From Pseudoduganella violaceinigra DSM 15887 (GTDB lineage: Bacteria; Pseudomonadota; Gammaproteobacteria; Burkholderiales; Burkholderiaceae_D): a stretch of DNA of 64,000 nt. Location of the stretch: NCBI RefSeq assembly GCF_000425385.1, contig NZ_KE384357.1, positions 456,579 through 520,578 on the forward strand, written 5' to 3'. Both the position numbers and the translations under genes were made by a program. The notes beneath the pieces were generated by a model. The model was not told the origin of the DNA and made no database searches. It saw nothing but the letters and a program-made list of their open reading frames with translations. Positions 15,403 to 23,075 of the stretch are shown piece after piece. Within the stretch, counting starts at the first letter, position 1; every line of letters starts with the position of its first letter.

Positions 15403-17421
15403 ATGGCACCTACACTTTCTCGCCGTGCAAAGATCAGCCTGGCAGTGCTGGGCGTTTTCGTGGCCATTCCGGCGCTGGCCCTCATCATCCTGTTGAACTA
15501 TGACTGGAACCGCGCCCGCCCCTGGCTGGGCGCGCGCGCCAGCGAAGCCTTGCAACGGCCGGTTGAACTGCGCGGCAACCTTGCGCTGACCTGGCAAAAG
15601 CCAGCGCTGCCGTCCGCGGCGCGCAGCTGGCGCGAGCATATCCCCTGGCCGCACCTGGTGGCGCAGGATGTGCACATCGGTAACCCGGCCGGCCTGCCGC
15701 CAGGCGACATGGCGATGGCGCAGAGCCTGGGCTTCTCGCTGAGCCCGTTTGCCCTGCTAAGCCGCAAAATCGCCATCCCCGAGCTGCGTTTCGACCAGCC
15801 GCAGCTGGACCTGCTGCGCCAGGCCGACGGCCGCAACAACTGGACCCTGCCGAAGCGCCCGCCGTCCGAATGGCGCCTGGAACTCGATCGCCTGGTGTTC
15901 ACGCGCGGCAGCATCAAGCTCGACGACGCACAGCAAAAGCTGGTCGCCACCGCCAAGGTCGACACGCTCGAACATGACGCGCGCTACGGCGTGCGCTGGA
16001 CCCTGGCCGGCACATGGAACCAGCAGGACATCAGCGGCAAGGGCAAGACCGGCGCCGTGCTGGCCCTGCGCGATACCGGCCTGCCGTTCCCGATTCAGGC
16101 CGACGCCAAAGTCGGCCTGGTCAGCGTGGCGGCCGAAGGGACCTTGACCAACCCGGCCCAGCTGGCCGCCATCGACCTGCAGCTGAAAGTGTCGGGCGCA
16201 TCGGCGGCGCGCCTGTATGCGCTGACCGGCCTGCTGCTGCCGGAAACCCCGCCCTTCACCACGGCGGGCCGCCTGAGCGGCCACCTGGCCGAAGGCGCCA
16301 GCCAGTGGACGTATGAAAAATTCACGGGCCGCGTGGGCGATAGCGATATCGCCGGCACCCTGTCCTACCAGCAGCGCCAGCCGCGCGGCCTGCTGACCGG
16401 CGTCGTGCACTCGCGCCTGCTGCAATTTGCCGACCTGGGCCCGCTGATCGGCGCCGACTCCAATGCCAGGAAGGAAGAGCGCGGCGTGGCGGCGGTACAG
16501 CCGGCCGGCAAAGTGCTGCCGGTGGAAACCTTCAAGACCGAGCGCTGGAAGGCGCTGGACGCCGACGTCAGCTTCCAGGCCGAGCGCATCGTGCGCACCA
16601 AGGAACTGCCGCTCAGCAAGCTGCACACGGAATTCCATCTGAAGGACGGCGTGCTTCGCCTGGCGCCGCTCGATTTCGATTTCGCCGGCGGCCAGGTGGC
16701 TTCCAGCGCCACGCTCGACGGCAGCAGCGGCGACACCGTGGCCGCCACCCTGGACGCCAACGCCAGCCATATCAAGCTCAAGCAGCTGCTGCCCAAGCTG
16801 CCGGACCTGAAGCAAGCGACCATCGGCGAAATCAACGCCGCCGCCAAGCTGAGCGCCAAGGGCAATTCGGTGGCCGCCATGCTGGCCCATTCCAACGGCG
16901 AATTGAAAACCCTGGTCAACGATGGCACGGTGAGCAAGCTGCTGCTGGAACAGATGGGACTGAACATCGGCAATGTCGTGCTGACCAAGATGTTCGGCGA
17001 CAAGCCGGTGCACCTAAATTGCCTGGCCGGCGATTTCGGCGTGCGCGACGGCCTGGCCCAGACCCGCTACTTCATTGCCGACACGGACGATGCCACGGTG
17101 CGCATCAATGGCGCCGTGAACCTGGCCAGCGAACAGATCGACCTGACGCTGAAGCCCGACAGCAAGGGCCTGCGCATCATCTCGCTGCGCGCCCCCATCT
17201 ATGTGCGCGGCTCGCTCAAGCAGCCCGATGTCGACATCGACAAGGGCGTGATCGCCATGCGCGCCGGCGGTGCGCTGGCGCTGGGCGTGCTGGCGGCGCC
17301 GGTGGCGGCGCTGGCGCCCCTGATCAGCGCCGGCGGCCAGGGCGACAACCAGTGCGCCGCCCTGCTGGCGGCGGCCAAGGAGAAGCCCAAGGCGCCGCCG
17401 CCCGGCAAACCGCAAAGGTAA
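15403..17421 (+). CDS. AsmA family protein
   Basis: A 672-residue protein with an N-terminal membrane anchor (KISLAVLGVFVAIPALALIILLNYDW, about 7-32), followed by the AsmA N-domain (WNRARPWLGARASEALQRPVELRGNL) and a long beta-rich body, and the AsmA C-terminal module (NGELKTLVNDGTVSKLLLEQMGLNIGN, CLAGDFGVRDGLAQTRYFIADTDD, IDLTLKPDSKGLRIISLRAPIYVRGSLKQPDVDID). AsmA-like proteins are bridge-like proteins implicated in phospholipid delivery to the outer membrane. The leader from the proposed transcription start is very short. Confidence 0.9.
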   Translation: MAPTLSRRAKISLAVLGVFVAIPALALIILLNYDWNRARPWLGARASEALQRPVELRGNLALTWQKPALPSAARSWREHIPWPHLVAQDVHIGNPAGLPPGDMAMAQSLGFSLSPFALLSRKIAIPELRFDQPQLDLLRQADGRNNWTLPKRPPSEWRLELDRLVFTRGSIKLDDAQQKLVATAKVDTLEHDARYGVRWTLAGTWNQQDISGKGKTGAVLALRDTGLPFPIQADAKVGLVSVAAEGTLTNPAQLAAIDLQLKVSGASAARLYALTGLLLPETPPFTTAGRLSGHLAEGASQWTYEKFTGRVGDSDIAGTLSYQQRQPRGLLTGVVHSRLLQFADLGPLIGADSNARKEERGVAAVQPAGKVLPVETFKTERWKALDADVSFQAERIVRTKELPLSKLHTEFHLKDGVLRLAPLDFDFAGGQVASSATLDGSSGDTVAATLDANASHIKLKQLLPKLPDLKQATIGEINAAAKLSAKGNSVAAMLAHSNGELKTLVNDGTVSKLLLEQMGLNIGNVVLTKMFGDKPVHLNCLAGDFGVRDGLAQTRYFIADTDDATVRINGAVNLASEQIDLTLKPDSKGLRIISLRAPIYVRGSLKQPDVDIDKGVIAMRAGGALALGVLAAPVAALAPLISAGGQGDNQCAALLAAAKEKPKAPPPGKPQR

Positions 17422-17434
17422 CAAACCGTTACAT

Positions 17435-17450
17435 CGTGAAATAGCGAACA
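17435..17450. promoter_or_regulatory. Degenerate Crp/Fnr-type site before the small glycine-zipper gene
   Basis: CGTGAA-atag-CGAACA keeps one perfect half-site. TAAGCT at 17472-17477 lies 30 bp from its centre, the same spacing as at the perfect sites; alone it would not be called. Confidence 0.35.
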
Positions 17451-17510
17451 GATCACCTTGGCAGCTCCCCGTAAGCTAGGAACCGTATTCCCAGTTACGG
17501 AGGAAACATC

Positions 17511-17732
17511 ATGAATACCAAACAGATCGCAGCCCGCCTCGCGCTTGCCACTGCCATGCTGAGCCTGGGTGCATGCTCCTCGATGTCCGCGCAAGACAAG
17601 AACACCGCCATTGGCGCCGGGGTCGGTGCAGTCGCCGGCTCGGTGCTGACCGGCGGCTCGACCACCGGTGCCGTGGGGGGCGCCGTGGTCGGTGGCGTCA
17701 TCGGTAACCAAGTCAATAAACCGCGCCGTTAA
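17511..17732 (+). CDS. Small glycine-zipper lipoprotein (OsmB-like)
   Basis: A 73-residue lipoprotein (lipobox LGAC, Cys about residue 22) consisting almost entirely of a glycine zipper: AIGAGVGAVAGSVLTGGSTTGAVGGAVVGGVIGNQV, ending in basic residues. Its size and layout match OsmB-type osmotically inducible lipoproteins. acggagg precedes the ATG. It is convergent with the second crp/fnr gene, 6 nt between stops. Confidence 0.85.
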   Translation: MNTKQIAARLALATAMLSLGACSSMSAQDKNTAIGAGVGAVAGSVLTGGSTTGAVGGAVVGGVIGNQVNKPRR

Positions 17733-17738
17733 AGGCGT

Positions 17739-18458
17739 TCAGGAAGGCTTGCGGACCTGCTGATAGCAATGGCAGGACACCGCTTCCAGCCCGGCCGGGT
17801 CCAATATTTCGATATTGCCCCGGCTGTAGCTGATCAGGCCCTGCCCTTGCAGGGCGCTGGCCGCCTTGGTGACGCCGACGCGGCGCACCCCCAGGGCATG
17901 GGCCAGGAATTCATGGGTCATATGGAAGCGGTCCGATTGCAGCCGGGCGCGCGTCACCAGCAGCGAACGCGCCAGGCGCGCCTCCAGCACGTGGAAGCGG
18001 CTGCAGACGGCGATCTGGATCGCTTGCGCCAGCAGGTTGTCGGTGTAGCGGTGCAGCAGGCGCTGCAGCGATTCGAGTTCCGCAAACTCGGCGATGAAAT
18101 CGTCGGCCTCCATGCGCAGGGCCTGGCCGCTGCGCTGGACAATCGCCCGCACCTGGGCGCGGCGCTGGCCCAGCGCCACCGAGGCGCCGACCATGCCTTC
18201 GCGTCCGGCCGAGCCGACTTCCAGCGTCATGCGGCCTTCCGCCACCGCCAGCAGCGAAACCAGTGTGTCCAGCGGAAAGTAGATGTAATCGATGGCCTCG
18301 CCGGCTTCGAACAGCACATCGCCGGCGTCCAGTTCCACCAGCTCGCACAAGCCAGCGAGGTGTTCGAGGTCGTCTTCCGGCAAGGTGGCCAGCAAGCGGT
18401 TGCCGATGCGGGGTGGTGGCGTTTCACTGCTTGGAACGGTATGAAGATTCAGGGTCAT
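17739..18458 (-). CDS. Crp/Fnr family transcriptional regulator
   Basis: A 239-residue protein: cNMP-binding-type domain (about 15-130; LCELVELDAGDVLFEAGEAIDYIYFPLDTLVSLLAV), dimer helix (about 130-165) and a winged HTH (HEFLAHALGVRRVGVTKAASALQGQGLISYSRGNIEILD). The 'F-P-x-x-x-x-V-S' variant and the RRVGVTKAA recognition helix typify a widespread proteobacterial Crp/Fnr subgroup. It shares an intergenic region carrying a TGTACG-N4-CGCACG site with the divergent 18586 gene, so autoregulation and control of the local sites are plausible. The start at 18458 is chosen by family length; upstream codons add a non-conserved tail. Confidence 0.85.
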   Translation of the reverse strand: MTLNLHTVPSSETPPPRIGNRLLATLPEDDLEHLAGLCELVELDAGDVLFEAGEAIDYIYFPLDTLVSLLAVAEGRMTLEVGSAGREGMVGASVALGQRRAQVRAIVQRSGQALRMEADDFIAEFAELESLQRLLHRYTDNLLAQAIQIAVCSRFHVLEARLARSLLVTRARLQSDRFHMTHEFLAHALGVRRVGVTKAASALQGQGLISYSRGNIEILDPAGLEAVSCHCYQQVRKPS

Positions 18459-18513
18459 TGCCGTCAGCCTGGTGGAGTTTAGGCGGAGCGTATCGGCAAA
18501 TAAAAAACGTGTA

Positions 18514-18529
18514 TGTACGCTGACGCACG
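18514..18529. promoter_or_regulatory. Crp/Fnr-type site between the regulator and the 18586 gene
   Basis: TGTACG-ctga-CGCACG (one mismatch). GACAAT at 18551-18556 (plus) and TACGCT at 18487-18492 (minus) are each 30 bp from the centre, so it sits at the -41 position of both divergent promoters. Confidence 0.6.
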
Positions 18530-18585
18530 GAAGCAAGCGAGCCTGGCCGCGACAATGTTGTATCCAACAGGAAAGGAATTAAAGC

Positions 18586-19269
18586 ATGGAACGAGAAACC
18601 AAAATCATGAGCTACACCACCCACCCCGTGCTGCTGATCGCAGCCATTGCCGTGGTGCTGTTCTGCGGCGTGGGCATCGCGGCCATCATGGGCTGGCTGC
18701 CGCAATCGGGCGCCAAGGCGGGCCCGCCGATGGCGGCGGTGCAGGTGGAGCCGCGCGACGGCGGCCAGGCAGCCGCCACTTATGCGGCCAATGGTGCGGC
18801 CGATACCTCGGGCTACTCCGGCAGCGGCAGTCATGCCGGCGCGATGGCGCCGTCCGAGCGCCAGGGTGCCGAGGCGCGCTATGCGGAGGCCCCGGCAATG
18901 CAGCCGGCCGCGACGCAGGTGGCGGCGGCTCCGGCCCCCTGCCATAGCTGCGGCGTGGTGGAATCGGTGCGTACCGTCACCCAGCGCGGCGAAGGCAGTG
19001 GCCTGGGCGCGGCCGGCGGCGCCATTGTCGGCGGCCTGCTGGGCCATCAGGTCGGCGGCGGCAACGGCCGCAAGCTGGCCACTGTCGCCGGCGCGGTCGG
19101 CGGCGCCGTGGTCGGCAACCAGGTGGAAGGCAATATGAAGTCGACCACCCATTACCAGGTGCGCGTGCGCATGGACGATGGCAAGGAACGCACCGTCACC
19201 AGCGGCACGCCCAACTGGCAAGCGGGCGACCCGGTGACTGTCGTGAACGGGCGCCTGCAACGGCGCTGA
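18586..19269 (+). CDS. Glycine-zipper 2TM domain protein with membrane anchor
   Basis: A 227-residue protein. Inner-membrane anchor helix (VLLIAAIAVVLFCGVGIAAIMGW, about 15-37), low-complexity Ala/Gly linker, two close cysteines (APCHSCGVVESVRTV), a glycine zipper (LGAAGGAIVGGLLGHQVGGGNGRKLATVAGAVGGAVVGNQVE) and a C-terminal beta domain (HYQVRVRMDDGKERTVTSG, VTVVNGRLQRR). It is related to the 10738 lipoprotein but anchored by a helix. aaaggaa precedes the ATG; an alternative ATG lies 21 nt further in. Envelope-stress role inferred from the site and neighbours. Confidence 0.82.
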   Translation: MERETKIMSYTTHPVLLIAAIAVVLFCGVGIAAIMGWLPQSGAKAGPPMAAVQVEPRDGGQAAATYAANGAADTSGYSGSGSHAGAMAPSERQGAEARYAEAPAMQPAATQVAAAPAPCHSCGVVESVRTVTQRGEGSGLGAAGGAIVGGLLGHQVGGGNGRKLATVAGAVGGAVVGNQVEGNMKSTTHYQVRVRMDDGKERTVTSGTPNWQAGDPVTVVNGRLQRR

Positions 19270-19285
19270 TGTTCGGTATCGCACG
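19270..19285. promoter_or_regulatory. Crp/Fnr-type site before the lmo0937-type gene
   Basis: TGTTCG-gtat-CGCACG, one mismatch, beginning at the base after the preceding stop. AATAAT at 19307-19312 lies 30 bp from the centre. Confidence 0.6.
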
Positions 19286-19347
19286 GATGGCGATGCTGGA
19301 CGCGGCAATAATGCACCCAGGACTACGGACTATGAGAGGAAAATATC

Positions 19348-19494
19348 ATGCTCTATACCATCGCCGTCGTACTCATCATCTTGTGGCTGCTCGGCCTGGT
19401 GACCTCCTACACCATCGGTGGTTTCATCCATATTTTGCTGGTGGTGGCGGTCATCATGATCTTGCTGCGCCTGATCAGCGGGCGCGGCATTTAG
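19348..19494 (+). CDS. Lmo0937 family small membrane protein
   Basis: A 48-residue protein MLYTIAVVLIILWLLGLVTSY... with two hydrophobic helices and a TIGGFIHILLVVAVIMILLRLI second half. The 'LWLLGLVTS-x-T-x-G-G-x-I-H-[IL]-L-L-V-x-A-[VI]' pattern is the lmo0937 family of stress-associated mini membrane proteins. agagga precedes the ATG. A Crp/Fnr-type site and -10 box lie upstream; function unknown. Confidence 0.85.
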   Translation: MLYTIAVVLIILWLLGLVTSYTIGGFIHILLVVAVIMILLRLISGRGI

Positions 19495-19523
19495 GCGCGC
19501 CGGCCCGGCCGGCGTACACTAAC

Positions 19524-19564
19524 GGGGCGGGGTCTGCGGCGCAGGTCCCGTCCCGCTTTTTTTT
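19524..19564 (+). terminator. Rho-independent terminator
   Basis: ggggcggg (19524-19531) pairs with cccgtccc (19547-19554) with one G-T pair, followed after two bases by an eight-T run. It ends the lmo0937-type gene transcript. Confidence 0.75.
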
Positions 19565-19590
19565 CCGCACATCTTACAAAGGAGAAGTTC

Positions 19591-20256
19591 ATGCCCAATA
19601 AAACCCTGGCCGCGCTGCTGATCGCCGCCCTGGCCACGACCGGCTGCGCCGAGATGGATGCAACCCAGCGCGGCACCGCCACCGGTGCTGGCGTCGGCGC
19701 CGGCATCGGCGCCGTGCTCGGTGCGGCCACCGGCCCCGGCGGCGGCAAGCGCGCAGCCGGCGGCGCCGTCCTGGGCGCTGCCGTGGGCGCCGTGGTCGGC
19801 AATGTCTGGTCCAAGCGCATGGAAGCGCAGAAGCAGCAGATGGAACAAGCCACCCAGGGCACCGGCGTGCAAGTCTCGCAGACCGGCGACAATCGCCTGA
19901 AGCTGGAGATCCCGAGCGATATCTCGTTCGATACCAACCGCTCCGACATCAAGCCGGACTTCCGCCCGATCCTGGACCGCTTCGCCACCACGCTGAACGA
20001 CAACCCGGCCGCCACGGTCAGCATCGTCGGCCATACCGACAGCACGGGCAGCGCCGCCACCAACCAGCCCCTATCGGTCGAGCGCGCCGCCCACACCCGC
20101 GACTACCTGGCCACGCGCGGCGTCTCGCCGACCCGCATCGTGATCGAAGGGCGCGGCGAACAGGAGCCGATCGCCTCGAACGACGATGCGGCGGGACGCG
20201 CGCGCAACCGCCGCGTGGAAATTTACGTGGCCGAGCCGCGTCCACCGCAAGGCTGA
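19591..20256 (+). CDS. OmpA family lipoprotein with glycine zipper (YiaD-like)
   Basis: A 221-residue lipoprotein (lipobox TTGC, Cys about residue 19). A glycine zipper (GTATGAGVGAGIGAVLGAATG...GGAVLGAAVGAVVGNVW, about 30-75) is followed by an OmpA/Pal domain (about 105-215: DISFDTNRSDIKPDFRPILDRFA, IVGHTDSTGSAATNQPLSVERA, EGRGEQEPIASNDDAAGRARNRRVEI). The layout matches YiaD-type outer-membrane lipoproteins that bind peptidoglycan. aaaggag precedes the ATG. It is a single-gene unit bounded by a terminator upstream. Confidence 0.88.
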   Translation: MPNKTLAALLIAALATTGCAEMDATQRGTATGAGVGAGIGAVLGAATGPGGGKRAAGGAVLGAAVGAVVGNVWSKRMEAQKQQMEQATQGTGVQVSQTGDNRLKLEIPSDISFDTNRSDIKPDFRPILDRFATTLNDNPAATVSIVGHTDSTGSAATNQPLSVERAAHTRDYLATRGVSPTRIVIEGRGEQEPIASNDDAAGRARNRRVEIYVAEPRPPQG

Positions 20257-20355
20257 ACAAGCCCATCCGGGACGGCGCCGCGCACCGCCAGCGGGCCGCC
20301 GCCCCGGCTTTAGCGCTACAATCGCCGCAACACCGCGTCCAACCTGGGAGCTTCC

Positions 20356-20949
20356 ATGAAACAGACCGCCTTGACCTTGCTCTGCCTTGCCGCCCTGCCC
20401 GCCTGGGCGCAGCAATTGAAACCGGGCTTGTGGGAGCTGAACAACCGCGTCGCCTCCGCCAGCCCGGAAACCATGGCGATGATGGCGGCAGCCCAGCAGC
20501 AGATGGCGAATATGGCGCCGGAACAGCGCAAGGCGATGGAACAGATGATGGCGCGCCATGGCGTCAATATGAGCATGGGCGATGGCGGCGGGGTCAAGCT
20601 GACCTATTGCCTGACCAAGGAAATGGCGGAGAAGCAGGATTTGCCGGCTGGCCAGCCCGGCCAATGCACCACCACCCGCACCCCCGTGCCGGGCGGCATG
20701 AACGTGAGCTTCAACTGCAGCAAGCCGCCGTCCAGCGGCAACGGCCAGGTGATTTTCAACGGCAATACCGCCTATAGCATGCGCATGAACGTCAACAGCA
20801 CAGCACAAGGCAAGCCGCAGAACATGGTGGTCGAAGGGAACGGCCGCTGGCTAAGCGCCGATTGCGGCAGCGTAGCGCCGCCGCCGCCCGCCGCTCCGCC
20901 CAGCAAGCCGGGCCCCGAGGTGAAGCAGCCTACTCGCCACGATCAATAA
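20356..20949 (+). CDS. DUF3617 domain periplasmic protein
   Basis: A 197-residue protein with signal peptide (cleavage after AWA, residue 18) and LKPGLWELNNRV, the DUF3617 start signature. A Met/Gln-rich helix (about 40-70, AMMAAAQQQMANMAPEQRKAMEQMMA) and paired cysteines (LTYCLTKEM, GQCTTTRT, NCSKP, ADCGS) follow. The C-terminal tail is Pro-rich. Function of DUF3617 is unknown. Its 3' end overlaps the convergent aminotransferase gene by 20 bp. Confidence 0.82.
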   Translation: MKQTALTLLCLAALPAWAQQLKPGLWELNNRVASASPETMAMMAAAQQQMANMAPEQRKAMEQMMARHGVNMSMGDGGGVKLTYCLTKEMAEKQDLPAGQPGQCTTTRTPVPGGMNVSFNCSKPPSSGNGQVIFNGNTAYSMRMNVNSTAQGKPQNMVVEGNGRWLSADCGSVAPPPPAAPPSKPGPEVKQPTRHDQ

Positions 20950-21769
20950 AGGCCCAGTACAGCTCGCGGGCCTTGCTGGCCACCGGACCGGCCGGCAAGC
21001 TGCGGCCGTTATACCGGATGCACGGAATGACCTTGCCGAAGTTGCCGGTATTAAAGATTTCCGTTGCGCTGTCCAACTCCTGCGGTCTGACGGTGCGCTC
21101 CTCCACTTCGATGCCGGCGTCGGCCAACAGCTTGATGACACGGGCGCGGGTAATGCCGGCCAGGAATGTGCCGTTCAGCGCCGGGGTGACCACCTTGCCT
21201 TGCGCTGTGACGAAGAACAGATTGGCGGTGGCAAACTCCGCCACATTGCCCTGGCTGTCGCACATAACGGCATTGTCATAACCCTTTTCCTTGGCCTCGC
21301 GCAGCACGCGGGTGGAATTGGCGTACAGGGCGGAAGCCTTGGCATCGGTCGGCGCCATGTCCGGGTCCGGGCGGCGCATGGCCGACAGGCAGGCGGAGAA
21401 GCCGGTAAACGGCGGCATCGGCGCATCGAACAGGGTCAGGGCAAAGGCCGATTTTTCCGCGACCGGAATCAGCAGGCCATCGGTGGCGAACACCAGCGGG
21501 CGGATATACAGCTCGGCGTCGGCCGGAAAGCGGGCCACGCCCTCCTTCACCAGTGTTTCCATGGCCTCCACGCTGAGCGGGCACTCCAGCCCCAGGCTGC
21601 GTGCCGAACGCACCACGCGCTCCAGGTGCGGGCGCAGATCGGGCAGCTTGCCGCGCACGGCGCGCGCACCATCGAATACGGAAGAGCCGAGCCAGACGCT
21701 ATGGTCCATCGCGCCAAACAGGGGCGCATTGCCTTCGGCCCAGTTCCCGTTGAAGTAAGTCAGATACAT
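20930..21769 (-). CDS. Branched-chain amino acid aminotransferase family (class IV, PLP)
   Basis: A 279-residue fold-type IV PLP enzyme. MDHSVWLGSSVFDGARAV is the N-terminal signature; the Schiff-base lysine is expected in DAKASALYANSTRVLREAKEKGYDNAVM, and EFATANLFFV is the conserved E-x-x-x-x-N-[LI]-F strand. It most likely transfers the amino group of branched-chain amino acids to 2-oxoglutarate; aminodeoxychorismate lyase or D-amino acid transaminase are the alternatives within the fold. Start at 21769 with GGGGAA upstream; an ATG 39 nt earlier gives a non-conserved tail. Neighbours give no pathway context. Confidence 0.85.
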   Translation of the reverse strand: MYLTYFNGNWAEGNAPLFGAMDHSVWLGSSVFDGARAVRGKLPDLRPHLERVVRSARSLGLECPLSVEAMETLVKEGVARFPADAELYIRPLVFATDGLLIPVAEKSAFALTLFDAPMPPFTGFSACLSAMRRPDPDMAPTDAKASALYANSTRVLREAKEKGYDNAVMCDSQGNVAEFATANLFFVTAQGKVVTPALNGTFLAGITRARVIKLLADAGIEVEERTVRPQELDSATEIFNTGNFGKVIPCIRYNGRSLPAGPVASKARELYWAFIDRGE

Positions 21770-21809
21770 GTATTCCCCGCTGAAAGATCCAGCTAGGGAA
21801 TGTAGCACA

Positions 21810-22895
21810 TCAGAATGCGTGGCGCAGACCGAGGGTCAGGGCGCGGTTGCCCTTGCCGCGCTCACTGGCATTCCCGGCCGTGTAAGGCGCCCCGTTGCGA
21901 TTGTGGATATTGGCGAAGGAGGCATACACGGCGGTGCGCCTGGAGAATGAATACATCAAGCCGACGGCAGCCTGGTCGGCGTCATGCTTGAGCGGGCTGC
22001 GGTCATCCTTGTGCACCAAGGACACCATATAGATGGCGCGCCCGCTGGTATAGGAGAGCCCGGCCAGCATGTCATGGCTGTACATGGACGGCGTGGACAG
22101 TAGCAGGGCGCCGTAGGGATTGGCCGGATCCCAGGGCGAGCTGCCCAGCCCACGGTTGACGCCATAGGCGGCGAACGCCGTGGCCGCGCCAAGATTCAGG
22201 TTGGCCGCCACCAGGGTATTGCGTGCGGACAGATCGACCGGCTGCGTGGTGCCGACCGCCTCAATGGGATTGCGCTTGCGCTGGTGGGCAATGCGAATGT
22301 TGAACATCCCGTTCTCATAGCCAAGCGTTGCGCCATACGCCCGATTGCGTGTCGTGCTGAATTCGGATTCGCCGAAGCTGTAGATGGCGCTGGCGCTCCA
22401 GCCGCGCCCGGACCGGGTGCGGTACCTGACGGCATTGTCATAGCGTTTCGCCGTGTAGCCCATCAGGTTGGTGGCGGCGCCGGACAAGCCGCCATGGAAG
22501 GGATCGGCCACTTCAACCAGTGCCTCGTACTGCAGATTGTACTGGCGCCCCAGCGTCAAGACGCCCCACGGCCCATCCAGTCCCACCCAGGCCTGGCGGC
22601 CCAGCAGCCGGCCGTCTTCGGAGCGGCCGGTGTCGTTCTCGATGCCGCCCTCCAGCGTGAAGACGGCGGCCGTGCCGCTGCCAGCCAGCGGTTCGCGCCC
22701 GCTGATGCCGATTCGCGAACCTTCCGATATGCCGGGAGAGAGCCGCAGATTGGCACAGGCCTCCTTGCAGCCGCGCTCGGCCACCACGCCGGCATCGACG
22801 ACGCCGTAGACCTGGACACCCGTTGCCGCCGGCGGCTCCCCGGTCTGGGCCAGCGCCAATGCGGGCAAGGACAGCAGTGTGGCAAGCGCTTTCAT
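21810..22895 (-). CDS. Gram-negative (Burkholderiales-type) porin
   Basis: A 361-residue outer-membrane protein with signal peptide (ALATLLSLPALALAQ, about 1-17). It begins VQVYGVVDAGV and contains SRIGISGREPLAGSGTAAVFTLEGG, RQAWVGLDGPWGVLTLGRQYN and the C-terminal TLGLRHAF ending in Phe needed for BAM insertion. These are hallmarks of the 16-strand trimeric OmpC-like porins of betaproteobacteria. It diverges from the phospholipase gene. Confidence 0.9.
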   Translation of the reverse strand: MKALATLLSLPALALAQTGEPPAATGVQVYGVVDAGVVAERGCKEACANLRLSPGISEGSRIGISGREPLAGSGTAAVFTLEGGIENDTGRSEDGRLLGRQAWVGLDGPWGVLTLGRQYNLQYEALVEVADPFHGGLSGAATNLMGYTAKRYDNAVRYRTRSGRGWSASAIYSFGESEFSTTRNRAYGATLGYENGMFNIRIAHQRKRNPIEAVGTTQPVDLSARNTLVAANLNLGAATAFAAYGVNRGLGSSPWDPANPYGALLLSTPSMYSHDMLAGLSYTSGRAIYMVSLVHKDDRSPLKHDADQAAVGLMYSFSRRTAVYASFANIHNRNGAPYTAGNASERGKGNRALTLGLRHAF

Positions 22896-23011
22896 GGCGC
22901 CAGATTAGGGCAGGCAGGGTCTGCAATCTGTGCGCGCACCAACAAAACGATTCGACGCCGCATGGCCAGCCAGCGTGGCGCGAAGCGGCACGGCCGAACG
23001 ACAGCTGATTA

Positions 23012-23027
23012 TGTTCGACAGCGAACA
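23012..23027. promoter_or_regulatory. Crp/Fnr-type palindrome before the phospholipase gene
   Basis: TGTTCG-acag-CGAACA, a perfect palindrome. TAGACT at 23049-23054 is 30 bp from the centre, and the ATG is 48 nt downstream of the site. Confidence 0.68.
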
Positions 23028-23075
23028 TTCAACCGTTCACGGCTGTCTTAGACTGGCCGTCGGAGGGCGCTCAAC

